DNA of 64,000 nt from Plantibacter flavus. GTDB taxonomy: Bacteria > Actinomycetota > Actinomycetes > Actinomycetales > Microbacteriaceae. Below, piece after piece: positions 23,329 through 32,773 of the stretch (positions are counted from its first letter, which is position 1; every line of letters begins with the position of its first letter). The stretch covers positions 434,001-498,000 of the forward strand of contig NZ_CP019402.1 of NCBI RefSeq assembly GCF_002024505.1. Direction: 5' to 3'. The translations under genes were made by a program, and so were the position numbers. Under the pieces are notes generated by a model that saw nothing but the letters and a program-made list of their open reading frames with translations, was not told where the DNA came from and made no database searches.

Positions 23329-26193
23329 TCAGCGGCGGCTTCGGAATCGTCGGGCGACGAACCACCAGACGAGCATCGACAGGACACCTGCGCCGAGCGC
23401 AGCGAGGAGGAGCCCACCGAACGGATCGTCGGCGGGGATGCCGTTCAGCATCCGGACGCCCACCACCAGGGCGGCGATCATGGCGGACGGGGCCAGCCAG
23501 CGCACAGCGTCACGCGCCGTGCCAGGCGTGCCCTCGATGCCTCGACTGCGGCGTCGCACCGCGCCGGCGACGCCCAGCACCGCGCCGAGGACCGCGAGCA
23601 CCGACAGCGTGATCGCCACGAGCCCCGGCCACAGCACCGCCAGCCGAGCGGTCATCGGTGCTCCAGCATCGACGCCCGCAACCGTCCCGGCCGGGAGGTC
23701 GAGGACGACACCGAGGTCGTCACCCCGGACGTCGAGCGGCCATCGACCGTCGCTGTCAGGCTCGAGCTCGACGGTCGCCGTCGCCCGGCCGGTGTCGCCC
23801 GGGTCAGCCGACGGCAGCCACCTCCCGGCATCCGCGGGGGTCCACCCGGCGTCGACGGCGTCGTCGAGGAGCTCGCGGTCGGCGCTGAAGGACAGTCGGA
23901 ACGGGCCTTGCCGCACGTCCTCGTCCCAGGCGACGCCGCTCGTCCAGCCGTCGAGGAGCGCGACCCAGTTGACCCGGTCGACGTCCAGGCCGTCGACGGT
24001 CGCGGCGACGGCCGGCCTCGTGGACGTCGTCTCGATCACGACGTCGTGCAGACCGGTGCGCACGTCCTCGAAGGTCGTCCGGAGCAGCAGCCGACCGTCC
24101 TCGAGTTCCGTCGTGAACGGCGCGTCCTCGCCGTCGATCGTCACGCCGTCGACCGTGAGGCCCAGGTCCTGACCGTCGACGACCGCGGGCCACTCGCGCA
24201 CCACCTGACCGGGCACCGCACCCTCGTCGGAGAAGTCCACGCCGAGGCGTTCGGTGACGCGCAGTCGCGCACCGTCGCCGTCGGTCCTCGTGAGCTCCGC
24301 GTCGAGGTCGGCCGTCGCGATCGTCGTGAGGGTCGATCCGGGGATGTCACCCGTGTAGGAACGGGGTGTCTCGGGCTCCAGCGACGGCGCCGGGAGGACG
24401 CTCACCGCGACGATCGCGCCGACGACGAGGAGCACGGCGAGCACCCGAACGGCGATCCGTGGCGCGGTCAGGAAGCCCGTTCTCGACCCGTCGGCGCGCG
24501 AGGCGAGATCGGCAGCGGCCGCCGGCATCGTGATCTCCGGGGCGATCAGGGCCGCAACCCGCCTGCCGGTCGTCCGAGGTGGAGCGCCGAGCACGGCGTA
24601 GGGCAGGAGCCTGTCGCGCAGGCTGGCGCGATCGAGCAGCTGCGTCCGCTGGGCGAACACGCGAATGCCGAGCAGGTGCTGCTTGAGGAGCGCCCCCTTG
24701 CGGGTGAGCGGCCGGGCGGTCAGGGCGATCGCGAGCACGACGACGGCGAAGACGGTCGAGAGGACGACGAAGGCGAGCGGCCACCACACCACTGCGAGCA
24801 CGGCCTGGTGTGAGAGCTGCCGGACGATGCCCCACTGGAGGAGGGTCAGCGCGAGCGGCGCGGCGATGAACCAGTCGCGGACGAAGCCCGTCGGCACGCG
24901 ACGCAGGCCGTCGCGCACCTGCCCGGCGCGTTCCGGCCCGGTCAGGTACCGACGCAGGGCCCGGGGTCGGTCGCCCAGACGGCCGGCCCGCTTGGCGGCG
25001 CCCGCCGCCGCGACGAGACGCGCCTGTCGCTTCGCCTGCTGCTTCGTGCCGCTGATCGCGGCGTCCTTGAGGCGTTCGGCGAGCTCCATCGTCGCGGGTG
25101 ACCGGAGGAGATGCGCCGCGGTGCGGGGCGAGACGCCGTCCGGCGGTTCCGACTGCGCGAGGTACCACGGACGTCCGCGGGCATCACCCCACGCGACCGC
25201 ACGGGCCGCGAACGACAGCAGAAGCGTCGCCGCGAGGACGAGCATCGGCAGGACAGGCCCGAAGGTCTGGACCCAGAAGATCCAGGACTGCGGTGGCATC
25301 GTGATCGAGCCCGCCTCGAACGGCATGGTGAAGCGCGCCTGCGCATGCGGCGGGGCCGCGTCGTCGCTCGTGAAGGCGTAGGCCACCTCGCCGGGTGGGG
25401 CGTCCGGCTCCGGGGTCAGCCACTGCCCGGCGCCCACGAGGGTCCACGCGAGCGAGCCTCGGGGCTGCCGGACGAGACGGTCGTCGAGGTCCTGCGGGAT
25501 GGTCACCCGGACGTCGAGCTTCGCCACGGCCTGCTGCAGATCGGGGCCGAACACGTCCCACCGGAGCAGGTCGACTGGCTGCCCGGTGGCGGGGTCCGGA
25601 GCGACGTATGCGAGATCGGAGAGCTGGTACCGGATGACGAGTTCGTGGTCGCCCGTGAGCTGCTCGCCGGGGTCGACGACGAGGCGGAGGAAGACCGCGG
25701 CGCGTTCCCTGCGAACGTCCTGCTCCACGCCGTCCAGCGTCACCGAGATCATGGACGGGTCGAGGGCGTGCCCTTGGTACTCGGCGGCGAGCACCCGCTC
25801 GATGGTGCGGTCGTCGAGGTCCGTCGGGAAGAACGCATCGATGCGCTCCTCGACCTCCGTGACGAGCCGACCGTCGTCGTCCATCGTGACGCGGTAGTCG
25901 GCGTCGAAGGAACGAGCGATCCAGGTGTCGGTGACGTCGGACGCCTCGTCGGTGAGGTCGTCGAGGGTGAGGGGAGGGTTGATGACCGGGCCGACCAGGA
26001 GGATGAGCCCGCCGACGGCGACGAGGCCCCAGAACTGCCACAGCACCCTGCGGAGGCGGGAGCCGCCACGTGACTGCAACCACCGCTCGACGCGCAACAG
26101 CCAGGCGGACAGGACGGTCCACAGTGGCGTGTGCCGTGGTGCGGGGTCCGGGATGCGGAGGTCGGGTTCGCCCGTCCCGCCCGATCCACTCAC
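23329..26193 (-). CDS. DUF2207 domain-containing membrane protein
   Basis: 954 aa, function unknown. After a soluble N-terminus a helix (WGLVAVGGLILLVGPVI, about 54-70) leads to an extracytoplasmic beta-rich DUF2207 domain (about 95-300; YRVTMDDDGRLVTEVEERID). Then come a membrane helix (MLVLAATLLLSFAARAVAWG), a charged cytoplasmic stretch, more helices (residues 440-500), a helix at about 605-625, a second extracytoplasmic beta-rich region (640-840) that again resembles DUF2207, and two C-terminal helices. Duplication of the extracytoplasmic domain within one chain is notable. Its neighbours (rhamnosidase convergent, HEAT protein upstream) give no functional clue; it appears unrelated to sugar use. 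Confidence 0.8.
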   Translation of the reverse strand: MSGSGGTGEPDLRIPDPAPRHTPLWTVLSAWLLRVERWLQSRGGSRLRRVLWQFWGLVAVGGLILLVGPVINPPLTLDDLTDEASDVTDTWIARSFDADYRVTMDDDGRLVTEVEERIDAFFPTDLDDRTIERVLAAEYQGHALDPSMISVTLDGVEQDVRRERAAVFLRLVVDPGEQLTGDHELVIRYQLSDLAYVAPDPATGQPVDLLRWDVFGPDLQQAVAKLDVRVTIPQDLDDRLVRQPRGSLAWTLVGAGQWLTPEPDAPPGEVAYAFTSDDAAPPHAQARFTMPFEAGSITMPPQSWIFWVQTFGPVLPMLVLAATLLLSFAARAVAWGDARGRPWYLAQSEPPDGVSPRTAAHLLRSPATMELAERLKDAAISGTKQQAKRQARLVAAAGAAKRAGRLGDRPRALRRYLTGPERAGQVRDGLRRVPTGFVRDWFIAAPLALTLLQWGIVRQLSHQAVLAVVWWPLAFVVLSTVFAVVVLAIALTARPLTRKGALLKQHLLGIRVFAQRTQLLDRASLRDRLLPYAVLGAPPRTTGRRVAALIAPEITMPAAAADLASRADGSRTGFLTAPRIAVRVLAVLLVVGAIVAVSVLPAPSLEPETPRSYTGDIPGSTLTTIATADLDAELTRTDGDGARLRVTERLGVDFSDEGAVPGQVVREWPAVVDGQDLGLTVDGVTIDGEDAPFTTELEDGRLLLRTTFEDVRTGLHDVVIETTSTRPAVAATVDGLDVDRVNWVALLDGWTSGVAWDEDVRQGPFRLSFSADRELLDDAVDAGWTPADAGRWLPSADPGDTGRATATVELEPDSDGRWPLDVRGDDLGVVLDLPAGTVAGVDAGAPMTARLAVLWPGLVAITLSVLAVLGAVLGVAGAVRRRSRGIEGTPGTARDAVRWLAPSAMIAALVVGVRMLNGIPADDPFGGLLLAALGAGVLSMLVWWFVARRFRSRR

Positions 26194-26243
26194 GTCGTCG
26201 AGTGTAATCGGGTGGTGGGAGATGGCTGTCCGTCGATCGCGTG

Positions 26244-26903
26244 TCAGTCCCGCGAGCGCAGGGCGTGCTGGGCCTCCTGCATCGCCTCGTCGAAGTCGAC
26301 TTCGGGGTCGCGGAGGATCCGGGCGGTCGCGCGAGCGTGTGCACGGGCCTCCCGGCCGAATGCCTCGGACACGGCCGTGTGTTCGACGGGTTCGAGCGAG
26401 GGCTCACCGATCGTGGTGAACGCACGCGTGAGGCTGAGCTGCACCTCGCGGTCGCCGCGGCCGAACTGCCTCGTCAGCAGCTCGGCGAGCGCCGACGCCT
26501 CCCGCTCCGGGACGACCCCTGCGGCGGTGCGCCACGCGGCTCGGGCGACCTGATCCTCCTCGTCCTCGAGCAGCGCCAGGGTGATGGCCGACCAGGTGCG
26601 TGGGTCTCCGGTCTTGGAGAGGGTGTGCAGCGCCTGGCTGCGTGCCTGTGGGAAGACCGACCCGAGTTCCTCCATCAGGCGAGGGACGGTCACCTCGGGG
26701 TCGTGTCGCACGAGCGCCCAGGTGAGCATGTCGCGCACGAAGAAGTCGGGCTCGACGGCGCAGCGGTCGACGAGGACCTCGGTGTAGGCGGTCCTCGGGG
26801 TGGTGCCCGCGGCGAGTGCGGCCTGCAGTCGGTCCGAGGGAACGGGTGCACTGAGGGCGATCGCCAGACCGTTCGCTGCAGCGGCGTCGTACTCCTGGCT
26901 CAT
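26244..26903 (-). CDS. HEAT-repeat domain-containing protein
   Basis: 219 aa, soluble. Successive antiparallel helix pairs of HEAT type can be followed: YTEVLVDRCAVEPDFFVRDMLTWALVRHD (about 40-70), VPRLMEELGSVFPQARSQALHTLSKTGD (73-100), WSAITLALLEDEEDQVARAAWRTAAGVV (104-132) and a fourth pair to about 165. Each has the D/E-x2-V/A-R pattern before the second helix, seen in PBS-lyase-like HEAT proteins. Such proteins act as scaffolds; no enzymatic motif is visible. It lies 50 bp upstream of the DUF2207 gene on the same strand and may be co-transcribed with it. Confidence 0.82.
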   Translation of the reverse strand: MSQEYDAAAANGLAIALSAPVPSDRLQAALAAGTTPRTAYTEVLVDRCAVEPDFFVRDMLTWALVRHDPEVTVPRLMEELGSVFPQARSQALHTLSKTGDPRTWSAITLALLEDEEDQVARAAWRTAAGVVPEREASALAELLTRQFGRGDREVQLSLTRAFTTIGEPSLEPVEHTAVSEAFGREARAHARATARILRDPEVDFDEAMQEAQHALRSRD

Positions 26904-26945
26904 TGAGCGACCTCCCAGAGCTGTGTCGGTTCGATTCCAGCCTAG

Positions 26946-26987
26946 GTGCGGGAGCCCGCCCGAGGTCCCTCAAGTGGGCTCCCGCAC
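26946..26987 (-). terminator. Terminator-like stem-loop after the GH2 gene
   Basis: A perfect 12-bp stem (GTGCGGGAGCCC at 26946-26957 with GGGCTCCCGCAC at 26976-26987) and an 18-nt loop. It begins 2 nt after the stop of the minus-strand beta-mannosidase (26989), the position expected for its terminator. Confidence 0.7.
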
Positions 26988-26988
26988 G

Positions 26989-29526
26989 TCAGCTCGCAGC
27001 CGGTCCAGAGGTCGCGATCTCGTCGGGCCGCACGGCCGCCACACCGGCGACCTGCGCACCGGGACCGCTGCGCGAGCGGGCGAGGACGTCGTTGAGGTTG
27101 GCCACCACCCAGGGGTCGCCGTCCGCGTCAGGGAGCCGCAACGCTGCACTCCCCGAGGCGAACAGCCGCACGATCTTCACATCGCCGGGCAGCATGGTGA
27201 AGAACCCTTCGGCGTCGCAGGACACGGCCCCGGCGCGGTCTGGCTGGATGAGGACGTCCTTGACGAGCGAGGTTGCGGTGAGTCGGTACTCGTCGTGGTC
27301 GTCGAAGCGGGTCACGGCCACGTCCAGGGCCCCCGGGATGAGCTCGAAGTCCCGATCCTCCACGCCGTACCACCAGGCGCGCTGACCGGAGCTCGCCGCC
27401 TCGACCACCGCGAACTCCCGTTTCGGATGGGTCCAGCTCGTGAGCCTCGCCGGCAGGTCGACGATCGCGACGCTGTTCGCCTCGACGGTGACGGGGAGCG
27501 TGTGACGGTCCAGGGCGGTGCCGGACAGGCTCATCCGCCGGACGACGAACTCGTCCGACCACGGCTCGAGCGTCTGGTTCGCGACGACGAGCACCGGGCG
27601 TCCGTCCCGTGGCTGTACGCTGATCGTCCGGGGCGCGAAGGACTGCTGGAGCGCTGTGTACATCGGCTTCGGTCGCCCCGCCGAATCGATCACCGACCAG
27701 GACACCGCGGGCCAGCAGTCGTTCAACTGCCACAGCACGGCTCCCGCGGTGTCGGGCCACCTCGAGCGCCAGTGGTCGATCGCCGTCTGGTTCGCGCGGC
27801 ACTGGTTGAGGCTCGCGAGGAAGTGCCAGCTCGCCAGATCCGCCGCACCGCCGAAGTGGCGCTCGATCGATTCGCCGATGAGCGCGTTCCCATTGACCAT
27901 CCGCTGACGGTGCGTGAACTCCGGGGCCTCGGGTGACGCGGGAACGCCGCCGATCGCGTCGACCAGGGTGGTCCAGGTGGCCGGCCCCTGGTTGCCGAAC
28001 TCGGACACGTAGCGCGGCGCGGTGTTCCGGTAGGCGAGGTAGTCGTCCTTCGTCCACGCGTGGACGCTGCCGTACCGCGGGTCGTTGGGATGCCGTTCCT
28101 CGGAACCGGACCACGGGCTGCCCGCCGTGTACGGCCGGAACGGGTCGAGCTCGGCCACGAGCCGGGGCAGGAGGTCGAGGTAGTACCCGCGGCCCCACGT
28201 CCGATCGCCGATGAGCGGCTTCCAGTTCCAGTTCTCGTGCCCGAGGAAGTTCTCGTTGTTGCCGTTCCAGACCACGATCGACGGGTGCGGCGACAACCGG
28301 TCCAGGTTGTCCCTGACCTCGGCCTCGACCTCACCGGCGAGGGGATCCTCCTCGGGGTACGCGGCGCAGGCGAAGAGGAAGTCCTGCCAGACGAGGAGCC
28401 CCAGCTCGTCGCAGCGCTCGTAGAAGTGCCGGTCCTCGAAGACGCCGCCACCCCACACCCGGACGAGGTCGACGTTGGCCGCGCGGGCCTGCCCGAGGCG
28501 CTCGTCGAGCTGCTCGGGGGTGACGCGCGCCAGGAGGAGGTCGTCGGGGATCCAGTTCACCCCGCGCGCGAACAGCGGTACGTCGTTCACGACGAGGGTG
28601 AACGCGCGCCCGTGATCGTCCTCGGTCTCGTCGATGCGGACCGAGCGGAACCCGATCCGGTGGTGCCGCTCGTCGAGCAGACGGTCACCTTCCCACAGCC
28701 GGAAGGTCAGCTCGGACAGACGCGGTTCGCCGTAGCCGTGTGGCCACCAGACGGCCGGCTCGTCGATGCGGATCGTCTCGCGCAGCTCGTCGACGTCGAT
28801 CCGCAGCGTGCGGGTGGTGCGTCGTCCGTCGGACGTCACCGTGATCTCCGCGTCCAGTGGCCGGCCGGCGCCGGTCGAGGTCCGTTCGAGCTCAACGGCG
28901 AGTTCCACGACACCGACGCCGTGCGTCAGCGTCGTCTGCGGGCGGAACCCCGCGATGCGGGCGGTGGACCAGGCCTCGAGCCGGGGTTCTCGCCAGATGC
29001 CCGCCGTCGCCAGGACCGGTCCCCAGTCCCAGCCGTAACTGCAGGCCATCTTGCGGACGTACTGGAAGGTCGTTCCGGTCGCGTTCGGCAGTGCCGGCGC
29101 CAGCTCCCGCGCGGCCGCGTCCGAGAACTCCTGCGCCGACGCGAAGTCCACCGTGAGCTCGCGGTCGTCGGGACCGATGAGGTCGGTCACGTCGAATCGG
29201 TACCGCCGATGCATGTTGCGGGTCCTGCCGACGACCGTGTCGCCCACGGTGATCGTGGCGAGGGTGTCGAGCCCGTCGAACACGAGGTCGACCCGCTCGG
29301 CGTCGGTTGTCAGCGCCAACGGGCGACGGTAACGCCACGATCGCCGTCCGACCCAGAGGGCGTCGATCTCGTGCAGGCCGAGCAGCGGGTCGTCGATCAG
29401 CCCGTTGGCGAGAAGGTCCTGGTGGACGCTTCCCGGGACGACCGCGGGGACCGGAGCGACCTCGTTCCGTCGCGGGTGCTTCCCGACCTCGAGCAGCCAG
29501 TGATCTCGCAGCGGGACGGTGTCCAC
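26989..29526 (-). CDS. Beta-mannosidase, GH2 family (system C)
   Basis: 845 aa, no signal peptide, cytoplasmic. GH2 architecture: sugar-binding domain (about 1-180, ending CSYGWDWGPVLATAGIW, the mannosidase-type signature), an immunoglobulin-like domain (185-300), the TIM barrel (about 310-620) with acid/base Glu425 in VVWNGNNENFLG and nucleophile Glu509 in PRYVSEFGNQG, and a C-terminal beta-domain. WGGGVFEDRHFYERCDELG is the conserved mannosidase stretch. It releases mannose from the non-reducing end of beta-mannosides. GTG 29526 has TGGAGG 6 nt upstream. It is divergent from importer C across a 19-bp palindrome (29540-29558). Related to the GH2 enzyme at 56433-58919 but clearly diverged. 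Confidence 0.92.
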   Translation of the reverse strand: MDTVPLRDHWLLEVGKHPRRNEVAPVPAVVPGSVHQDLLANGLIDDPLLGLHEIDALWVGRRSWRYRRPLALTTDAERVDLVFDGLDTLATITVGDTVVGRTRNMHRRYRFDVTDLIGPDDRELTVDFASAQEFSDAAARELAPALPNATGTTFQYVRKMACSYGWDWGPVLATAGIWREPRLEAWSTARIAGFRPQTTLTHGVGVVELAVELERTSTGAGRPLDAEITVTSDGRRTTRTLRIDVDELRETIRIDEPAVWWPHGYGEPRLSELTFRLWEGDRLLDERHHRIGFRSVRIDETEDDHGRAFTLVVNDVPLFARGVNWIPDDLLLARVTPEQLDERLGQARAANVDLVRVWGGGVFEDRHFYERCDELGLLVWQDFLFACAAYPEEDPLAGEVEAEVRDNLDRLSPHPSIVVWNGNNENFLGHENWNWKPLIGDRTWGRGYYLDLLPRLVAELDPFRPYTAGSPWSGSEERHPNDPRYGSVHAWTKDDYLAYRNTAPRYVSEFGNQGPATWTTLVDAIGGVPASPEAPEFTHRQRMVNGNALIGESIERHFGGAADLASWHFLASLNQCRANQTAIDHWRSRWPDTAGAVLWQLNDCWPAVSWSVIDSAGRPKPMYTALQQSFAPRTISVQPRDGRPVLVVANQTLEPWSDEFVVRRMSLSGTALDRHTLPVTVEANSVAIVDLPARLTSWTHPKREFAVVEAASSGQRAWWYGVEDRDFELIPGALDVAVTRFDDHDEYRLTATSLVKDVLIQPDRAGAVSCDAEGFFTMLPGDVKIVRLFASGSAALRLPDADGDPWVVANLNDVLARSRSGPGAQVAGVAAVRPDEIATSGPAAS

Positions 29527-29539
29527 GGATGCCTCCAGA

Positions 29540-29558
29540 TTGCTTAAGAATTAAGTAA
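29540..29558. promoter_or_regulatory. Predicted LacI-type operator in the divergent C promoter region
   Basis: TTGCTTAAGAATTAAGTAA is a near-perfect 19-bp palindrome (arms TTgCTTAA and TTAAGtAA around GAA, one mismatched pair). It is strikingly AT-rich in this genome. It sits 14 bp from the beta-mannosidase start, upstream of its Shine-Dalgarno. A further CTTAA half-site lies at 29596-29600. The LacI regulator at 32770-33834 is the obvious candidate ligand. Confidence 0.65.
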
Positions 29559-29608
29559 ACAGGTCTATTGCCCCTTCATAACTGGAGACAACGAGCTTAA
29601 ACGTATCA

Positions 29609-29637
29609 TTGACTTCGCCGATCCGGCACGGTAGCGT
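29609..29637 (+). promoter_or_regulatory. Predicted promoter of importer C
   Basis: TTGACT (29609-29614), a 17-bp spacer and TAGCGT (29632-29637, TAnnnT pattern) lie about 60 nt upstream of the binding-protein start. Confidence 0.5.
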
Positions 29638-29695
29638 CTCGTTCCCGAGAGGCGTCTCGACCCGCGACGCCCCGACCCCCATGGCAAGGAAGCAC

Positions 29696-30961
29696 ATGAA
29701 GAGCACACGCAGCGTTGCTGTCGCCCTCACCACAGCGGCGATCCTCGGCGCCTCACTCACCGCGTGCAGCGGCGGCGGAGCCGAGATCGACCCCAAGACG
29801 GTGACCGTTCTGTCCAACGTGTCCAAGAACACCGCGAGCGGTAGGGCGTTCTTCGCCCTCTTCGACCAGTTCAAGCAGGACACCGGGATCTCCGTCGAGG
29901 TCATCGAGCAGGGCGACGACACGAACCAGGTGTACGAGACCACGCTCGCCGGTGGCCGCGAGGCACAACTCGTCCTCACCAACCGCTACCAGAATCTCGA
30001 CTGGTTGCAGAACGGGAGCGTCGTCGACGCCAAGCCGTACGCCGACGAGTGGGGCATCACCGACAGGCTCAAGCCGGACGCGGTCGACGCCTGGTCCGAC
30101 GCCGACGGCGGGCTCATGGGCATCCCGCTGAACGGCTACACGTGGCCGGTCATGTACAACACCGAGCTGCTCCAGCAAGCGGGCTTCGACGCACCACCCA
30201 CGACGACGGACGAGCTCCTGCAGCTCGCGAGCGCCCTGCGGGTGAAGGGAATCACGCCCTGGGCGATCGGTGGCTCCGACTGGAGCGGCGAGAAACTCTT
30301 CGCGCAGATCGCGCAGACGCACGTCAGTGCCGACGAGGCCGCCCAGCTCTTCACGAAGGGCGGCTGGTGTGACTCCGACGCGGCCAAGCAGGGCATCGAC
30401 GACTTCGTCGCACTCCGCGACGGCGGCGTCTTCGTCGACAAGGCGGAGGGGTACACCGTGGACCTCGCCCAGACCGACTTCTACACCGGCAAGGCGGCGA
30501 TCTACTCCGACGCGTCATGGGGCTTCGGCAACGTCCCCGAGGAGATCAAGCCGAACGTCGTCATCGGCGGAGTACCGGTGCCGGCCGACTCCGATTTCAC
30601 CGGCCCCTCCTACTACTCGGAGTTCGGGAGCGGGCTCTGGATCAGCCCGAACGGTGAGAAGAACCTCGACGCCGTCGGCAAGCTCGTCACCTTCCTGCTC
30701 TCCGACGAGGCACAGGAGCGGCTCGTCGCAGAGGCCTCGCTCGTCTCACCCCTGACGACCGACTTCTCCGCGGCCGCGACCGACCCGCTCCTGCAGCAGG
30801 CGCTCGGGCTGAGCGACACCGGCCAGCGTGCCGTCCTGCCGGACGACTACGTCGCCGACACCGCCACCACCACCTGGGCGAAGGCGACCGCAGGAGCCTA
30901 CGCGGAGTCGGCGAGCACCTCGGACATCTGCGCGGCCCTCGACGCCGCGCTCGCCGAATGA
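29696..30961 (+). CDS. Importer C: substrate-binding lipoprotein
   Basis: 421-aa extracellular solute-binding protein. Signal peptide with lipobox LTAC (Cys24). ATG 29696 is chosen over the ATG at 29681 because AAGGAAG lies at the right distance and the basic MKSTR start then fits a signal peptide. Binding-protein features are TWPVMYNTELLQQAGFDAPP (about 152-171) and GKAAIYSDASWGFGNVPEE. Near residue 220 a KGGWCDSDAAKQG segment contains an isolated Cys. The stop overlaps the first permease by ATGA, so unlike in systems B and F there is no hairpin between binding protein and permease. Confidence 0.9.
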   Translation: MKSTRSVAVALTTAAILGASLTACSGGGAEIDPKTVTVLSNVSKNTASGRAFFALFDQFKQDTGISVEVIEQGDDTNQVYETTLAGGREAQLVLTNRYQNLDWLQNGSVVDAKPYADEWGITDRLKPDAVDAWSDADGGLMGIPLNGYTWPVMYNTELLQQAGFDAPPTTTDELLQLASALRVKGITPWAIGGSDWSGEKLFAQIAQTHVSADEAAQLFTKGGWCDSDAAKQGIDDFVALRDGGVFVDKAEGYTVDLAQTDFYTGKAAIYSDASWGFGNVPEEIKPNVVIGGVPVPADSDFTGPSYYSEFGSGLWISPNGEKNLDAVGKLVTFLLSDEAQERLVAEASLVSPLTTDFSAAATDPLLQQALGLSDTGQRAVLPDDYVADTATTTWAKATAGAYAESASTSDICAALDAALAE

Positions 30962-31863
30962 CCCGCGTGATGCCTGGCACCACCCCCTCGGTCCGGCCTT
31001 CCCGGCCGGACCGAGGGCTCACCATCCTCGGGATGCCGGCCCTCGTCTGGTACCTCTTCTTCATGATCGCGCCGATCATCGCGATGTTCGGCATCAGCTT
31101 CCTGCGCTGGCCGAAGATCATCGCGCCGAGCGAGGTCATCGGCTTCGACAACTACGCGGCGCTCGTGCAGGATCCGACGTTCTGGGCGGCAGCCGGCAAC
31201 ACCGCCGTGCAGCTGATCGTCGTGATCCCGGTGATGATCCCGCTGGCGTTCATGCTCGCCTATTATCTGCAGCAGAGTCCCCGCGGGCACCAGTTCCTGT
31301 CGATCATCTTCTTCACGCCCGGGCTCATCTCCCTGTCGGTGAAGGCCATGATGTTCTTCGCCATCCTGGCCCCCAACGGCGCACTCAACGGGTTCCTCAG
31401 CGGCATCGGAGCGGACGCCGCCACCACGGCGTGGCTCGCCGACCCGAAGACGGCACTCGCGTGCATCATCGCCATCGACCTGTGGAACGGGATCGGGTAC
31501 ACGGCCATCCTGATGAACGCGCGACTCGCGGGCGTCCCCCGGGAGGTCTACGAAGCGGCGGCCCTCGACGGTGCCGGGCACTGGAAGATGATGTGGCGCA
31601 TCGCGTACCCGATCACGAAGGACTACGTCGGCACGATGGTGATGCTTCAGTTCATCTGGACGCTCTTCAACTCGGCCCCCGTGGTGTTGCTCTTGACGCA
31701 GGGCGGGCCGGGAACCGCCTCGACCACGCTGTCCTACTTCGTCTACGACCTCGCCTTCCAGTCGAGCCAGGTGGGATACAGCCAGGCCGCCTCGGTCGTG
31801 CTCTTCCTCGTCGGGCTCGTCGGGATGCTCGTCATCCGTCGCACCATCCGAGCAAACTACTGA
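30958..31863 (+). CDS. Importer C: ABC sugar permease (MalF-type)
   Basis: 301 aa, ATG 30958 overlapping the binding-protein stop. Six membrane segments; the first is GMPALVWYLFFMIAPIIAMFG. The EAA loop is VYEAAALDGAGHWKMMWRIA. A short MTRVMPGTTPSVRP tail precedes helix 1. It forms the membrane channel with the next gene. With a beta-mannosidase divergent and a mannanase-like enzyme downstream, manno-oligosaccharides are a reasonable guess as substrate. Confidence 0.88.
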   Translation: MTRVMPGTTPSVRPSRPDRGLTILGMPALVWYLFFMIAPIIAMFGISFLRWPKIIAPSEVIGFDNYAALVQDPTFWAAAGNTAVQLIVVIPVMIPLAFMLAYYLQQSPRGHQFLSIIFFTPGLISLSVKAMMFFAILAPNGALNGFLSGIGADAATTAWLADPKTALACIIAIDLWNGIGYTAILMNARLAGVPREVYEAAALDGAGHWKMMWRIAYPITKDYVGTMVMLQFIWTLFNSAPVVLLLTQGGPGTASTTLSYFVYDLAFQSSQVGYSQAASVVLFLVGLVGMLVIRRTIRANY

Positions 31864-31876
31864 ACGGACCCCGACT

Positions 31877-32773
31877 GTGACCTCTTCTACTGTGACCGCT
31901 TCGACACAGGCCATCGTGCAGGCATCCCGTCCGAGTCGACGCCGCCAGCCCCACGGGCGGTCGAGCCTCTGGGTGGGCGGCATCTTCGCCTGGGTGTACG
32001 CCGCGCTCCTGATCATCCCCATCTACTACCTGCTCATCAGCTCGGTCAAGGACAACACCGAGATCTTCGGCGACCCGTTCGGAATCCCGCAGCAGTGGCT
32101 CTTCGAGAACTACCTCGGCGCCTGGACGAGCGTCGACCTCGGTCAGGCGCTCGTGAACTCCGTGCTCATCACCGCCGTCTCGCTCGTCCTCACCCTCGTG
32201 CTCGCGATCCCGGCTGCGTATTCCATCGCCAGGAGTCGCGGTCGGATCGGCGTCATCGTGGAACGGGTGTTCGCCGCAGGGTTCCTCATCCCGCAGTTCG
32301 CCGCGCTCGTCCCGACGGTCATCCTCTCCTTCTGGTTGTCGCTCTACGGTACGAAGGAGTTCCTGATGCTCTTCTTCCCGGCCACCGCCCTCCCGATCTC
32401 GGTGGTCCTCCTCACGCAGTTCATCCGGGCCATCCCGTACGAACTGGAGGAGAGCGCCCAGATGGACGGGGCGAACCGGTTCTCGATCATCCTGCGACTC
32501 ATCATCCCGATGGCCGCGCCGGGCATCGTCACGGTGACCATCCTCAACTTCCTCGCGGTCTGGAACGAGTACCTCTTCTCCCTGCTCATCCTCGCGCCGG
32601 CTCCCGAGAACCGCACGATCCAGGTCGCGCTGCCGCTGCTCACGAGCCAGCAGAGCCCGCAGTACGGCCAGCTCGCCGCCGGCATCGTGATTACGCTGCT
32701 ACCGGTTTACTTGGTCTACGCGGTCCTGTATCGACGGATGCAGGACGCCCTCGTGGATGGAGCGCTCAAATGA
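31877..32773 (+). CDS. Importer C: ABC sugar permease (MalG-type)
   Basis: 298 aa from GTG 31877, 13 bp after the previous stop. A basic N-terminal tail is followed by helix GIFAWVYAALLIIPIYYLLI. EAA loop LEESAQMDGANRFSIILRLI. The C-terminal RRMQDALVDGALK matches CUT1 MalG-like subunits. Its last codons overlap the LacI gene by ATGA, so the regulator is co-translated with the importer. Confidence 0.88.
   Translation: MTSSTVTASTQAIVQASRPSRRRQPHGRSSLWVGGIFAWVYAALLIIPIYYLLISSVKDNTEIFGDPFGIPQQWLFENYLGAWTSVDLGQALVNSVLITAVSLVLTLVLAIPAAYSIARSRGRIGVIVERVFAAGFLIPQFAALVPTVILSFWLSLYGTKEFLMLFFPATALPISVVLLTQFIRAIPYELEESAQMDGANRFSIILRLIIPMAAPGIVTVTILNFLAVWNEYLFSLLILAPAPENRTIQVALPLLTSQQSPQYGQLAAGIVITLLPVYLVYAVLYRRMQDALVDGALK

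Noticed and set aside
24665..25381. Plus-strand open frame of 238 codons opposite the DUF2207 gene
   Set aside because: Ser/Arg-rich shadow without motifs or ribosome site.
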